Shown: positions 7,809-16,891 of the stretch, piece after piece | Layout: every line of letters begins with the position of its first letter | Position numbering within the stretch: the first letter of the stretch is position 1 | From: Nonomuraea sediminis | GTDB taxonomy: Bacteria > Actinomycetota > Actinomycetes > Streptosporangiales > Streptosporangiaceae | Reading direction: 5' to 3' | Length of the DNA: 64,000 nt | Assembly (NCBI RefSeq): GCF_018531495.1 | Contig: NZ_JAHDTI010000019.1 | Coordinates: forward strand, 124,001-188,000 | Made by a program: the position numbers and the translations under genes | Notes under the pieces: model-generated | The model's database searches: none | Told to the model about the DNA's origin: nothing | The model's input: only the letters and a program-made list of their open reading frames with translations

Positions 7809-9359
7809 ATGGACGCGAACACGGGCCACCCGCGCCGCTGGGGGATCCTCGGCGTGTTGGTGTTCAGCCTGCTGGCGGTCGTGCTCGACAACACGATCCT
7901 GAACGTGGCGATGAAGACGATCGCCGACCCCAAGGTCGGCCTCGGCGCCACGCAGAGCCAGCTGGAATGGGCGATCAACTCCTACACCCTGGTCTTCGCC
8001 GGATTGCTGTTCACCTTCGGCGTGATCGGCGACCGCACCGGCCGTAAGCGCATGTTGATGATCGGTATGGCGCTGTTCGGCCTTGCATCGCTGGCCAGTG
8101 CCTATTCCCAGGACCCCACCCAATTGATCTTCGCCAGGGCGGCGATGGGCATCGGTGGCGCCGCCATCATGCCGGCCACGCTGGCGATCATCTCCAATGT
8201 CTTTCCCCCTGCCGAGCGCGGTAAGGCCATCGGCATCTGGGCCGGCGGCGTCGGGCTCGCGGTCGCGGTCGGCCCGATCACCGGCGGCCTGCTGATCGAG
8301 CACTTCTGGTGGGGCTCGGTCTTCCTGATCAACGTCCCGATCGTCATCATCAGCCTGATCCTGATCAGCACCGTCGTCCCCGAGTCGCGCGACCCCAAGC
8401 CGTCCAGGCTCGACCCGGTGGGCGTGCTGCTGTCGATCGTGGGCCTGGTGGCCGTCGTCTACGGCATCATCCGTGGCGGCGAGCTGGCCACGTTCGCCGA
8501 CGCCGAGGTGCTGATCCCGTCGCTGATCGGCGTGGTGGTGCTGGGCGCGTTCGTCTGGTGGGAGCGGCGGATCGACCACCCCGCCTTCGACGTGCGCAAC
8601 TTCGGCAACGTCCGCTTCTCCTCCGCCATCGGCATGATGGGCGTCGTCTTCTTCGCGATGATGGGCGGGATGTTCTTCCTGACCTTCTACATCCAGATCG
8701 TCAAGGGGTTCAGCCCGGTCCAGGCGGGCGCGCTGATGATCCCGTTCGCCGCGGCGCAGCTGATCTTCGCGCCGCTCAGCCAGCGGGTCAACCAGGCCCT
8801 CGGCGCCAAGGTCGCCTCCACGATCAGCATGCTCGTGGTCGCCGCCGCGCTGGCCAGCTACGCGCTGTTCGACCTGAACACACCCGTCCTGCTGATGGAG
8901 GTCGTCTTCTTCATCCAGGGTGCCGCCATGGCCAACATCATGCCGCCGGCGACCACCGCGATCATGGAGGCGCTGCCCAGGGAGAAGGCCGGCGTAGGCT
9001 CGGCCATGAGCAACACCGTCCGCCAGCTCTCCGGCGCGCTGGGAGTGGCCATCCTCGGCTCGGTCCTGTCCACGCAGTACCGGGGCCAGATCGAGCCCGC
9101 GCTGACCGGGCTGCCGTCCGCGGTGCGTGACAAGCTCGGTGAGTCGATCATGGCGACCGTGGGCGGCGCGCATGCGATGGGCGCTCAGGGGCAGGCTCTC
9201 ATCAAGCCCGCCTTCGACGCCTTCATCCACGGGATGCACGTCACGGCCATGGTGTCCGCGGTCATCGCGCTGCTGGGCGTCCTGGTGGTGGCCAAGTGGA
9301 TGCCGGGTAAGCCGCGCCCGGCGCGTCACGCGGAAACGAAGGAACCAGCGGTAGTGTGA
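7809..9359 (+). CDS. DHA2-family (EmrB/QacA-type) MFS drug exporter
   Basis: 516 residues, about 14 helices. Diagnostic segments are VVLDNTILNVAM in helix 1, WAINSYTLVFAGLLFTFGVIGDRTGRKR (helices 2-3 with motif A), and the motif-C-like GIWAGGVGLAVAVGPITGG in helix 5. The frame is open from 7707, but ATG 7809 is chosen: GAAGGA sits eight bases upstream, and the residues before it lie in the operator region and resemble no MFS N-terminus. Seven bases separate it from the TetR gene, so the two form a self-regulated export operon. Likely substrates are hydrophobic drugs or metabolites, by family. Confidence 0.93.
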   Translation: MDANTGHPRRWGILGVLVFSLLAVVLDNTILNVAMKTIADPKVGLGATQSQLEWAINSYTLVFAGLLFTFGVIGDRTGRKRMLMIGMALFGLASLASAYSQDPTQLIFARAAMGIGGAAIMPATLAIISNVFPPAERGKAIGIWAGGVGLAVAVGPITGGLLIEHFWWGSVFLINVPIVIISLILISTVVPESRDPKPSRLDPVGVLLSIVGLVAVVYGIIRGGELATFADAEVLIPSLIGVVVLGAFVWWERRIDHPAFDVRNFGNVRFSSAIGMMGVVFFAMMGGMFFLTFYIQIVKGFSPVQAGALMIPFAAAQLIFAPLSQRVNQALGAKVASTISMLVVAAALASYALFDLNTPVLLMEVVFFIQGAAMANIMPPATTAIMEALPREKAGVGSAMSNTVRQLSGALGVAILGSVLSTQYRGQIEPALTGLPSAVRDKLGESIMATVGGAHAMGAQGQALIKPAFDAFIHGMHVTAMVSAVIALLGVLVVAKWMPGKPRPARHAETKEPAVV

Positions 9360-9366
9360 GGCCGCG

Positions 9367-9972
9367 ATGACGATCCAGGACGCAAGCCAGGCGACCCGGC
9401 CAGCGGGCCGACCGCGCAGCGAGAAGGCCGAGAAGGCCATCATCGAGGCGACGCTCGACCTGATCAGCGAGGGGATGGGCATCTCCGAGCTGTCGATCGA
9501 GGCGATCGCATCCCGAGCGGGCGTAGGCAAGACGACCATCTACCGACGGTGGTCGAACAAGGAAGACCTGGTCGTCGACGCCCTCGTCACGCTCAAGGCA
9601 CCGCTGCCCGCGCTGTCGGGCGAGTCGGTGCGGGCCGACCTGATCACCCTCCTCGACGCCATGCGCGCCGAGGCGGGGATGGGGCGCGTCCGATGCGTCA
9701 TGAACATCGCGATGAGCGAGCACGACCGCTACCCGCGGCTCATGGAGCGCTTCTTCAAGACGGCCATCGAGCCGCGCAGGCAGGCCATGCGCGACACGCT
9801 CGAGCGCGGCGTCGCCAACGGCGAGCTGCGCGCGGACGTGGACGTCGACCTGGCCATGGCGCTGCTGTCGGGCGCCATGACCTGGTTCACCAAGTGGGGC
9901 CCGGAGGGTGACCTGCCGGCCGACCTGGCCGAGTCCCTCGTCGACCACGCCCTCCGCGGCCTGGCACCGTAG
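9367..9972 (+). CDS. TetR/AcrR-family regulator of the adjacent exporter
   Basis: 201 residues. The N-terminal HTH reads EKAIIEATLDLISE ... IEAIASRAGVGKTTIYRRWSNKEDLV, a textbook TetR DNA-binding domain. The C-terminal half (about 75-201) is an all-helical ligand domain containing RCVMNIAMSEHDRYPRLMERF and GAMTWFTKW. It is translated seven bases after the MFS stop and so is probably co-transcribed from the promoter carrying the 7722-7763 palindromes. A strong hairpin terminator follows directly. Confidence 0.93.
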   Translation: MTIQDASQATRPAGRPRSEKAEKAIIEATLDLISEGMGISELSIEAIASRAGVGKTTIYRRWSNKEDLVVDALVTLKAPLPALSGESVRADLITLLDAMRAEAGMGRVRCVMNIAMSEHDRYPRLMERFFKTAIEPRRQAMRDTLERGVANGELRADVDVDLAMALLSGAMTWFTKWGPEGDLPADLAESLVDHALRGLAP

Positions 9973-9982
9973 CTTCCTGCTG

Positions 9983-10012
9983 AAAAGGCCCGCATGGCTT
10001 GCGGGCCTTTTT
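9983..10012 (+). terminator. Rho-independent terminator after the MFS-TetR operon
   Basis: AAAAGGCCCGCA (9983-9994), loop TGGCT, TGCGGGCCTTTTT (10000-10012): a perfect 12-bp stem ending in a T-tract. It begins 10 bp after the TetR stop. Because of the flanking A and T runs it could work in both directions. Confidence 0.95.
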
Positions 10013-10017
10013 CGTTT

Positions 10018-10135
10018 GTACGGCAAGCCGCCCCACCCGCCGCCCGCCGTACTTCGGCCGAGGACCCGCGACCGGCGCTCGCGGCGAGTCGGGGACGCTC
10101 GCCCGCCGTCACGGCGCACCGGATCCCAGGGCTCG
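10018..10135 (-). repeat. Inverted copy of the dispersed repeat module
   Basis: Read on the minus strand this repeats the second module of 4965-5065 and 7500-7600: CGTGACGGCGGG, GACTCGCCG, a GCGCCGG segment and CCGAAGTACGGCGGGCGGC. It lies between the terminator and the next gene. No gene is found in 10013-10197. Confidence 0.65.
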
Positions 10136-10197
10136 ACGTGAACAGCCAGATGAACAAGCGCTAGGCAAAATGTGAGCACCGTTCTAGTCTCCGGGGC

Positions 10198-12195
10198 ATG
10201 CCCCCCATGCGCAGGATCGCGATCGTCATAGGACTGGCCCTGGGCCTGCTCTTACCCGCAACGGCGGCGCTGGCCCACGACGAGCGGCCGGTGACGCTGC
10301 CCGACGGGAGCGGGTCCGTGCCGGTCTATCGGACCGCGGAGCCCGACCTGCTGGTGTGTAAGACCGACAAGGCCGACTTCGACCGTCGTATCGCGACATT
10401 TCCTGATGACCTCCGGCGGCGCAACGCCGACCTCTTCGCGAAGTGCCGGCGTGACGGCTTCCGCAACCTCCAGGAGGCCGTCGACAGGGTCGACCGCCCG
10501 GGGATGACGATCGCGATGCTGCCCGGCCTCTACCAGGAGGAGCCCAGCCAGGCACCACCCACCGGCGACTGCGCCCACCTGCCCGCCCGCTGGTCCTCGT
10601 GGGGCTACCAGATCCTCTCCTTCGAGCAGCAGAGCAGGTGCCCGCACAACCAGAACCTGGTCGCCATCCTCGGCAAGAAGGACCTCCAGATCGAGGGCAC
10701 CGGCGCGGGCCCGCTGGACGTGGTCGTCGACGCCCAGTACCGCAAGCTCAACGCCATCCGCTCCGACCGCAGCGACGGGGTCTACTTCCGCAACCTCACC
10801 GCCCAGCGCACCACGTTCAACTCGCTGTACGTGCTGGAGACCGACGGGTTCGTCATCGACCGGGTGCTGACCCGCTGGAACGACGAGTACGGGTTCCTGA
10901 CCTTCGCCAGCGACCACGGCCTCTACACCGACTGCGAGGCCTACGGCAACGGCGACGGCGGGCTCTACCCGGGCAGCGCCTCCAACATCAACAACGGCCG
11001 GGGCCACGACGTGCCCAGGTACGCCATCGAGATCCGCCGCTGCAAGAGCCACGACAACGCGCTCGGCTACTCGGGCACGGCAGGCGACTCGATGTGGGTC
11101 CACGACAACGAGTTCTACGACAACATGGTCGGCGCCACGACGGACAGCCTGTGGCCCAGCCACCCGGGACTGCCGCAGAACCACGCCAAGTTCGAGAACA
11201 ACTACATCCACGACAACAACCGCGACTACTACGGCTACATCCGCAAGGGCATCTGCAACAAGCCCCCCGCCGAGCGCGGCTACGAAAAGGGCGTGGTCTG
11301 CTCCCAGGTCGGCGTCCCGCCGGGCACCGGCATCCTGGTCGCCGGTGGCAACTACGACATCTTCCGCAACAACCGGGTCACCGGGCACAACCGGGCCGGG
11401 TTCCAGCTGTTCGGCGTGCCCGCCTTCATCCGCGGCGAGACGTCTCTGGCCAAGCAGGCCGACACCTCCAACTACAACCGCTACGAGGGCAACCTGTTCC
11501 GCGGCAACGGGGTGAACGTCTGGTGGGACGGGCAGGGCACGGGCAACTGCTGGCAGGCGGACGCGGGCTCGTCGACGCCGGCCGTACTGCCGGTGTGCGA
11601 GGCGCGGGCGCCCGCGCTGTCGGGCGGCTCGAACCGGTGGGTGGCCGAGCCGGTCAAGCTCGTCAAGCTCTACCTGTGCGCCGACTTCAGCTCCAGGGAC
11701 GCCAAGCTGCCCGCGGGCTGCGACTGGTTCGGCGCCACCGGCCTGGCCAAGGTCGAGACCCAGCTCGCCCTCGCGGGTTCCCTGGTCCTGGCCCTGATCG
11801 GCGCCCTGTTGTGGAGGCGTCGCCGCAGCAGCGACTCGGCGTGGGTCCTGGCGGTGGCGACCGTGATGGGCTTCGCCGGGCTCGCCCTCGACGTCGTCGC
11901 GGCGGCTTTCGACAGCACCATGGGAGCCTCGCTCGCGCTGGTCGGCATGGGGAGCTGGTGGCTGGGCGTGGGCCTGGCCAGGCGGGGCAAGTTCGGCTGG
12001 TTCAGCGTGATCCTGGGCCTGCTGGCCTTCGCCGACGCCTTCGACCGGTCGGTCCACCTGATCCCGCTCATCCCGGTCGGGCCGGGCTGGATCCGTGGCT
12101 TGCTGGCCGGTGTGTGGGTGCTGTGCGCGGTCGTGGTGCTGGCCCCGCGGCGCAGCCGGGTCGAGGAGGAACCGCACGTCGAGGTGCCGGTATGA
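10198..12195 (+). CDS. Secreted right-handed beta-helix protein with C-terminal membrane helices
   Basis: 665 residues. Signal peptide at 1-26 (RRIAIVIGLALGLLLPATAALA). Residues about 85-470 carry parallel beta-helix features: NLQEAVDRV, MLPGLYQEEP, and repeated strand/turn units such as NLTAQRTTFNSLYVLETDGFVIDRV, HDNEFYDN, FENNYIHDNN and FRNNRVTGHN. There are several Cys pairs. After about residue 520 come four to five membrane helices, so the helix domain is displayed outside and anchored at its C-terminus. Its last four bases overlap the next gene (ATGA). The fold recalls NosD and pectate-lyase-like proteins; the function is unknown. Confidence 0.85.
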   Translation: MPPMRRIAIVIGLALGLLLPATAALAHDERPVTLPDGSGSVPVYRTAEPDLLVCKTDKADFDRRIATFPDDLRRRNADLFAKCRRDGFRNLQEAVDRVDRPGMTIAMLPGLYQEEPSQAPPTGDCAHLPARWSSWGYQILSFEQQSRCPHNQNLVAILGKKDLQIEGTGAGPLDVVVDAQYRKLNAIRSDRSDGVYFRNLTAQRTTFNSLYVLETDGFVIDRVLTRWNDEYGFLTFASDHGLYTDCEAYGNGDGGLYPGSASNINNGRGHDVPRYAIEIRRCKSHDNALGYSGTAGDSMWVHDNEFYDNMVGATTDSLWPSHPGLPQNHAKFENNYIHDNNRDYYGYIRKGICNKPPAERGYEKGVVCSQVGVPPGTGILVAGGNYDIFRNNRVTGHNRAGFQLFGVPAFIRGETSLAKQADTSNYNRYEGNLFRGNGVNVWWDGQGTGNCWQADAGSSTPAVLPVCEARAPALSGGSNRWVAEPVKLVKLYLCADFSSRDAKLPAGCDWFGATGLAKVETQLALAGSLVLALIGALLWRRRRSSDSAWVLAVATVMGFAGLALDVVAAAFDSTMGASLALVGMGSWWLGVGLARRGKFGWFSVILGLLAFADAFDRSVHLIPLIPVGPGWIRGLLAGVWVLCAVVVLAPRRSRVEEEPHVEVPV

Positions 12196-12581
12196 GGATG
12201 GCGTGGGTCGTCGTGCCGGCCCTCGCGGTCGTGTGCGCGTGCGCGCCGCTGTCGGACACGCACCATCGTCCTGGCACCACCCACGAGGTGGCCACCACGG
12301 ATCCCAGCGTCCCGCCGGGCGAGATCGAGGCCACGATCTCGATCAACCACGGGCACGTGAACCCGCCCTCCGGCTGGCTGGACGTGCCCAAGGGCCAGCA
12401 GGTCGCCATCACCGTCACCAGCGACGTGGCCGACGAGGTGCACGTGCACGGCTACGACCTGGAGTCCGAGCTGCGGCCCGGCGAGCCGGTCACCATCCGC
12501 TTCAAGGCCACCATCACCGGCGTCTTCGAGGTCGAGACGCACCGGACCGAGCTGGTGCTGACCCAGGTCGCGGTGCGATGA
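12192..12581 (+). CDS. Cupredoxin-like small lipoprotein
   Basis: 129 residues. A short hydrophobic leader (WVVVPALAVVCAC) ends in a plausible lipobox, VCA-C. The rest is a single beta-sandwich matching bacterial cupredoxin-like domains: PPSGWLDVPKGQQVAITVTSDVADEVHVHGYD, PGEPVTIRFKAT, GVFEVETHRTELVLTQVAV. The type-1 copper Cys and Met are absent; only His residues (HVHGYD, ETH) could bind metal. It overlaps its upstream and downstream neighbours by four bases each, so translation of the three genes is probably coupled. Confidence 0.8.
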   Translation: MRMAWVVVPALAVVCACAPLSDTHHRPGTTHEVATTDPSVPPGEIEATISINHGHVNPPSGWLDVPKGQQVAITVTSDVADEVHVHGYDLESELRPGEPVTIRFKATITGVFEVETHRTELVLTQVAVR

Positions 12582-13798
12582 CCGGCGTGCTGGCGCACGG
12601 GGTCGGCAGCCGCAGCGACCTGCCGATCCCGATCTTCTACGCCTACGCCGGGGCACTGGCCGCGCTGGTGGCCTCGTTCCTGGCGCTCGGGCTGCTGTGG
12701 CCGGACTCGCGCTTCCGCGGCGACACGGCGGGCCGCGTGATCCGGCTCAGGCCGCCCGCCACGGCGCTGCGCGTGGCGACGCTGCTGGTGGTGCTCTACG
12801 CCGCGGGCTGGCTGGCGGTGGGCCCCGACGCGGGCAACGCCGCGCCGTACCTGTTCTACGTGGTCTTCTGGGTGGGGCTGGTGCCCGCGTCGCTGCTGTT
12901 CGGGCCGGTCTGGCGGCTGCTCGACCCGCTGCGGCTGCTGCCCGACCGGCCGCGCCGGCCGCTGCCGCTCCGCCTCGGCTACTGGCCCGCCGCGCTCGGG
13001 CTGCTCGCCTTCACCTGGACCGAGCTCGTCTCGCCGCACCCCGCCGACCGGCTCACGCTCGCGATCTTCCTGCTGGCGTACGGCGCGGCCCAGGTGGCCG
13101 GCACGCTGGTGTACGGCCACGCGTGGCTGGAACGCGGCGACGCCTTCGAGGTGTACTCCACGCTCATCGGCCACCTGTCACCGCTGGGCAGGCGGGCGGA
13201 CGGGAAGGTCGTGCTGCGCGGCCCGTTCGACGGCCTGGACGCGATCGAGCCGGCGCCCGGCCTGGTCGCCACGGTCTGCGTGCTGCTGGGCGGCACCGCC
13301 TACGACGGCTTCTCCGGCTCGCCCGGCTGGGTGAACGCGCTGCAGACCGGCCCGCTCGGCAGGACGGCGCTGGGTACGCTCGGCCTGCTCGCCGCGATCG
13401 TCGCCGTGGCCACGCTGTACGGCGCCTGCCTGGCCGCGGCCGGGCTGATCGGCCGGACCAGGGGGCTGGCGCCGCGCTTCGCCCACTCGCTGGTGCCCAT
13501 CGCGGCCGGCTACCTGATCGCGCACTACTTCTCGCTTCTGGTCATCGAGGGGCAGCGCGCGGCCGTGCTGGCCCTGTGGCTGCCCGCCCGGGTGGACCAG
13601 AACGCGGTCTCGCCCGCGGCGATCGCCACGGTCCAGGTCGTGGCGATCGTCGCAGGCCACGTGTGCGGGGTGATCGCCGCGCACGACCGGTCGGTGCGCC
13701 TGCTGCCTCCCGCCCGCGCGATCGCGGGCCAGATCCCGCTGTTCATCCTGATGATCTGCTACACCCTGGGCGGGCTGACCCTGCTGCTCGCCGCCTAG
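12578..13798 (+). CDS. Polytopic membrane protein of the beta-helix/cupredoxin operon
   Basis: 406 residues with roughly ten hydrophobic segments from residue 20 to the C-terminus. It begins MTGVLAHGVGSRSDLPIPIFYAYAGALAAL. Family-like landmarks are FYVVFWVGLVPASLLFGPVWRLLDPLR and HSLVPIAAGYLIAHYFSLLVIEGQ, with His and Glu inside membrane segments. No ATP-binding or transporter signature was found. ATG 12578 overlaps the preceding stop (ATGA). The stop at 13796-13798 forms the palindrome CTAG that also encodes the stop of the convergent gene. I recognise it only as a conserved actinobacterial membrane protein found next to cupredoxin-like genes. Confidence 0.8.
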   Translation: MTGVLAHGVGSRSDLPIPIFYAYAGALAALVASFLALGLLWPDSRFRGDTAGRVIRLRPPATALRVATLLVVLYAAGWLAVGPDAGNAAPYLFYVVFWVGLVPASLLFGPVWRLLDPLRLLPDRPRRPLPLRLGYWPAALGLLAFTWTELVSPHPADRLTLAIFLLAYGAAQVAGTLVYGHAWLERGDAFEVYSTLIGHLSPLGRRADGKVVLRGPFDGLDAIEPAPGLVATVCVLLGGTAYDGFSGSPGWVNALQTGPLGRTALGTLGLLAAIVAVATLYGACLAAAGLIGRTRGLAPRFAHSLVPIAAGYLIAHYFSLLVIEGQRAAVLALWLPARVDQNAVSPAAIATVQVVAIVAGHVCGVIAAHDRSVRLLPPARAIAGQIPLFILMICYTLGGLTLLLAA

Positions 13799-14175
13799 TA
13801 GCGGTAGTGCACCTGCGCGTGGGCGGTGGCGTAGGTGTCGAAGTCCGCGTCGCCGTCCTGGTAGTCGTACCAGGCGTCCACCAGGCGCGCGTCGACCACG
13901 CTGCACGTGCTGGTGCGGGAGCGGCCGCGGCTGATGGGGCCGATGTAGATCGTCCCCTTGCCCACGTACCGGCCGTTCACCTGGAGCCGGCAGGTCCCGC
14001 CGACCCAGGAGATGTTGTACCTGCTCCTGTTGGTCACCGTGACGTAGATCTTGCAGGCCGACTCGCACCAGCCGAACCGCAGCTTGAGCCGCGTGCCGCC
14101 GGCGGCCTCCGCGGAGGTGGGGAACAGCGCGAGGGCCAGCACCACACTGGCCAGAAATGCGACTAAGCGCCTCAT
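13795..14175 (-). CDS. Small secreted hypothetical protein
   Basis: 126 residues. Signal peptide MRRLVAFLASVVLALALFPT then AEAA (cleavage about 24). The mature part is beta-rich with four Cys (GWCESACKIYV ... GGTCRLQV ... RTSTCSVVD), which probably form two disulphides. It has a long run of Tyr/Asp near the end. No family recognised. The open frame continues upstream far past 14175, but ATG 14175 is taken because a clean signal peptide starts there; no good ribosome site is visible. Confidence 0.65.
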   Translation of the reverse strand: MRRLVAFLASVVLALALFPTSAEAAGGTRLKLRFGWCESACKIYVTVTNRSRYNISWVGGTCRLQVNGRYVGKGTIYIGPISRGRSRTSTCSVVDARLVDAWYDYQDGDADFDTYATAHAQVHYRY

Positions 14176-14186
14176 TCTGCCGATGA

Positions 14187-15032
14187 TCACATGGATGTGG
14201 ATCTTCCGCAATACGCTTCGGCGAAGGCGGACATCTGGTCCAGGTCGCCGCTGACGACGATCCGCGTCACGCCCTGCGCGGCCAGTTCCTCGACCCGGTC
14301 GGCGTCCATGTCGATGGCGCCCCAGCGGGTGTACTCCAGCGCGCCGGGATCGCGTCCGGCCTCGGCTGCGGCGGAGCGGGCCAGCTCCCACTGCAGCGCC
14401 CGTTCCTCGGGCCCGAGCGCCCCGCCAGGGAAGAAGCCGTCGCCACGCCGTCCGGCCCGCCGCGCGGCCGCCCGGCTCGAGCCGCCCACGTGGACGGGCA
14501 GGGAAGGCACGCCGTACGGCTTGGGGAAGCTGCAGGCGCGGTCGAGGGAGAAGAACTCCCCGTCGAAGCTGACACCCTCCTCGCCGCCGGTCCACAGCAG
14601 CCGCAGCACGTCGATCGCCTCGTCGGCCCGGCGGCCGCGGGAGGCGAAGTCGACCCCGAGCGCGTGCGCCTCGCCGGGCAGCGTGCCGAGGCCCACGGTC
14701 AGGAGCCGCATCCGCCCGCCGGACAGCACGTCGATGGTCGACAGGCGCTTGGCCAGGTGCACGGGGTGGTGGTACGGCAGCAGCAGCACGCCGGTGCCGA
14801 GCAGGATCTCGCTCGTGCTCGCCGCGACGAAGCTCAGCAGGTCCAGCGGGTCGGCGTAGGGCATCGACGGCGGGATCTCGAACGGCCCGACCATGGCACC
14901 CGGGTACAGGACCGAGTGCTCGGGGACGAACAGCGACTCGAACCCGCACGCCTCGGCGTGCCGCGCGAACCCTGCGACCTGCTCGGCTTCCAGGCCGTGC
15001 AGTGCGGTGTTGTAGGCGATTCCGAATTTCAC
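14187..15032 (-). CDS. LLM-class F420-dependent oxidoreductase
   Basis: 281 residues with luciferase-like TIM-barrel blocks: MKFGIAYNT, HAEACGFESLFVPEHS, EILLGTGVLLLPYHHPVHLAKRLSTIDVLSGGR, GVDFASRGRRADEAIDVLRLLW, VPSLPVHVGGSSRAAARRAG. These match the TIGR03619-type F420-dependent family found in actinomycetes. It is presumably a cytosolic hydride-transfer enzyme using reduced deazaflavin F420; the substrate is unknown. It starts at ATG 15032 and is separated by 29 bp from nadE upstream on the same strand. Confidence 0.9.
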   Translation of the reverse strand: MKFGIAYNTALHGLEAEQVAGFARHAEACGFESLFVPEHSVLYPGAMVGPFEIPPSMPYADPLDLLSFVAASTSEILLGTGVLLLPYHHPVHLAKRLSTIDVLSGGRMRLLTVGLGTLPGEAHALGVDFASRGRRADEAIDVLRLLWTGGEEGVSFDGEFFSLDRACSFPKPYGVPSLPVHVGGSSRAAARRAGRRGDGFFPGGALGPEERALQWELARSAAAEAGRDPGALEYTRWGAIDMDADRVEELAAQGVTRIVVSGDLDQMSAFAEAYCGRSTSM

Positions 15033-15061
15033 CCGGACACGTTAGAACCCTGACGCCGGTG

Positions 15062-16831
15062 TCATGGCAACTCGCGCCACCGGTTGGTGATCGGCAGGCG
15101 CCGGTCGCGGCCGAAGTTCTTCGGCGTGATCTTCGGGCCCGGCGGGTACTGCCGCCGCTTGTACTCGGCCAGGTCCACCAGCCTGATGATGCGGGCCACC
15201 AGCGCCGCGTCGTGCCCGGCGGCGATGAGCTCCTGGGAGCCCATGTCCTTCTCCACGTAGTCGTCGAGCAGCGGGTCGAGGACCTCGTAGGGCGGCAGCG
15301 AGTCGGTGTCGCGCTGGTCGGGCCGCAGCTCGGCGCTGGGCTCCTTCTCGATCGAGTTCTCCGGGATGGGCCGGTCCGCCTCCAGCTCGAACCACGGCTC
15401 GGTGTGGGCGTTACGCCAGCGCGACAGCTCCCACACCATCGTCTTGGGCACGTCCTTGATCGGCGCGAAGCCGCCCGCCGAGTCGCCGTAGAGCGTGGAG
15501 TAGCCGGTGGCGAGCTCGCTCTTGTTGCCGGTGGTCAGCACCAGGTGCCCGTGCTCGTTCGACAGCCCCATGAGGGTCATGCCGCGGACGCGGGCCTGCA
15601 GGTTCTCCGCCGCCAGCCCCGACAGCTCGATCTCCTTCTCGAAGGCGTTGACGATGTCGGCGATCGGCACGATCCGCGCGTTCACGCCCTGCCTGCGCAC
15701 CAGCTCGTCGGCGTCGGTCACCGAGTGCTCGGAGGAGTAGCGCGAGGGCATCAGCACCACGTGCACCCGGTCGGGCCCGATCGCGTCGGCCGCGATCGTG
15801 GTGGTCAGCGCCGAGTCGATGCCGCCGGACAGTGCCACGATGACCGAGCGGAAGCCGTTCTTGACCACGTAGTCGCGCACCGCCAGCACCAGCGCCGAGT
15901 ACACCTCGGCGGCCAGGTCCAGCCGCTCGGCCACCCGGTGAGGGAGCGGTTCGTAGGGCTCGACCGGCTCCTGCGACAGCACGAACCGGTCCACGGTGAT
16001 CGTCGACCCGTCGCCCGCGTCGTGCGGGAACTGTCCCGGCTCGGCGTGCGACTCCGGCAGGTCCAGGTCGACGACCAGCAGCTCCTCGCGGAACTGCGCG
16101 GCACGCGCCACCACCTCGCCCGCGGCGTCAACCACCAGGGAGTCGCCGTCGAAGACCAGCTCGTCCTGCCCGCCCACCTGGTTGGCGTACACCAGCGCGC
16201 ACCCGGCCTCGCGGGCGCGTCGCGCGCACAACTCCAGCCGGACGTCGTCCTTCTCCTGCTCGTACGGCGAGGCGTTCGGCACCACCAGGAGCCCGGCTCC
16301 CGCCTGGCCCACCACCGCCACCGGCCCGCCGTCCTGCCACAGGTCCTCGCAGATCGCGATCGCGACGTCGACCCCGTGCAGCCGGAAGATCGGCAGCCGG
16401 TCGCCGCGCACGAAGTAGCGGTACTCGTCGAACACGCCGTAGTTGGGCAGGTGGTGCTTGGCCGTCCTGGTCACCACCTCCCCGTGGTACAGCAGCGCGG
16501 CGGCGTCCAGCGGCGCTCCCTTGGGCTGGCCCGCGCGCGGCGCCCGGTTGGCCCGGTCGACGTAGCCGACGACCACCGGCAGCTCGCCCAGCCCCTCCCG
16601 CTCCAGCCTTGCCGCCACGTCCTCGAGCGTCGCGATGCTGGCGTCCACGAAGGACGTCCTGAGCACCAGGTCCTCCACCGGGTACCCGGTGAGGAACATC
16701 TCGGTGAAGACGACCAGGTGCGCGCCGCGGCCGGCGGCCTCGCGCGTCCACTCGACGAGCAGGTCGGCGTTGGCCGACAGGTCGCCCACGGTCGGATTCG
16801 TCTGTGCCAGGGCTATGCGCAGTTGAGCCAC
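15062..16831 (-). CDS. nadE: Glutamine-dependent NAD+ synthetase
   Basis: 589 residues, the length of the two-domain enzyme. The N-terminal glutaminase (nitrilase fold, 1-270) has E44 in FTEMFLTGYP, K125 in TAKHHLPNYG and C161 in ICEDLW. The C-terminal synthetase carries the PP-loop SGGIDS at 335-340, with MSNEHGH-like GLSNEHGHLVLTTGNKSELATGYSTLYGD following. It converts nicotinate adenine dinucleotide, ATP and glutamine to NAD+, with ammonia tunnelled between domains. The minus-strand start is ATG 16831. It lies 60 bp downstream of the BTAD-receiver gene. Confidence 0.97.
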   Translation of the reverse strand: MAQLRIALAQTNPTVGDLSANADLLVEWTREAAGRGAHLVVFTEMFLTGYPVEDLVLRTSFVDASIATLEDVAARLEREGLGELPVVVGYVDRANRAPRAGQPKGAPLDAAALLYHGEVVTRTAKHHLPNYGVFDEYRYFVRGDRLPIFRLHGVDVAIAICEDLWQDGGPVAVVGQAGAGLLVVPNASPYEQEKDDVRLELCARRAREAGCALVYANQVGGQDELVFDGDSLVVDAAGEVVARAAQFREELLVVDLDLPESHAEPGQFPHDAGDGSTITVDRFVLSQEPVEPYEPLPHRVAERLDLAAEVYSALVLAVRDYVVKNGFRSVIVALSGGIDSALTTTIAADAIGPDRVHVVLMPSRYSSEHSVTDADELVRRQGVNARIVPIADIVNAFEKEIELSGLAAENLQARVRGMTLMGLSNEHGHLVLTTGNKSELATGYSTLYGDSAGGFAPIKDVPKTMVWELSRWRNAHTEPWFELEADRPIPENSIEKEPSAELRPDQRDTDSLPPYEVLDPLLDDYVEKDMGSQELIAAGHDAALVARIIRLVDLAEYKRRQYPPGPKITPKNFGRDRRLPITNRWRELP

Positions 16832-16891
16832 GGAATCAAGCGTAGTATGTGCCGTTTCTTATCGTCAAAGCGACGAAAAGTGATCCGTGTC

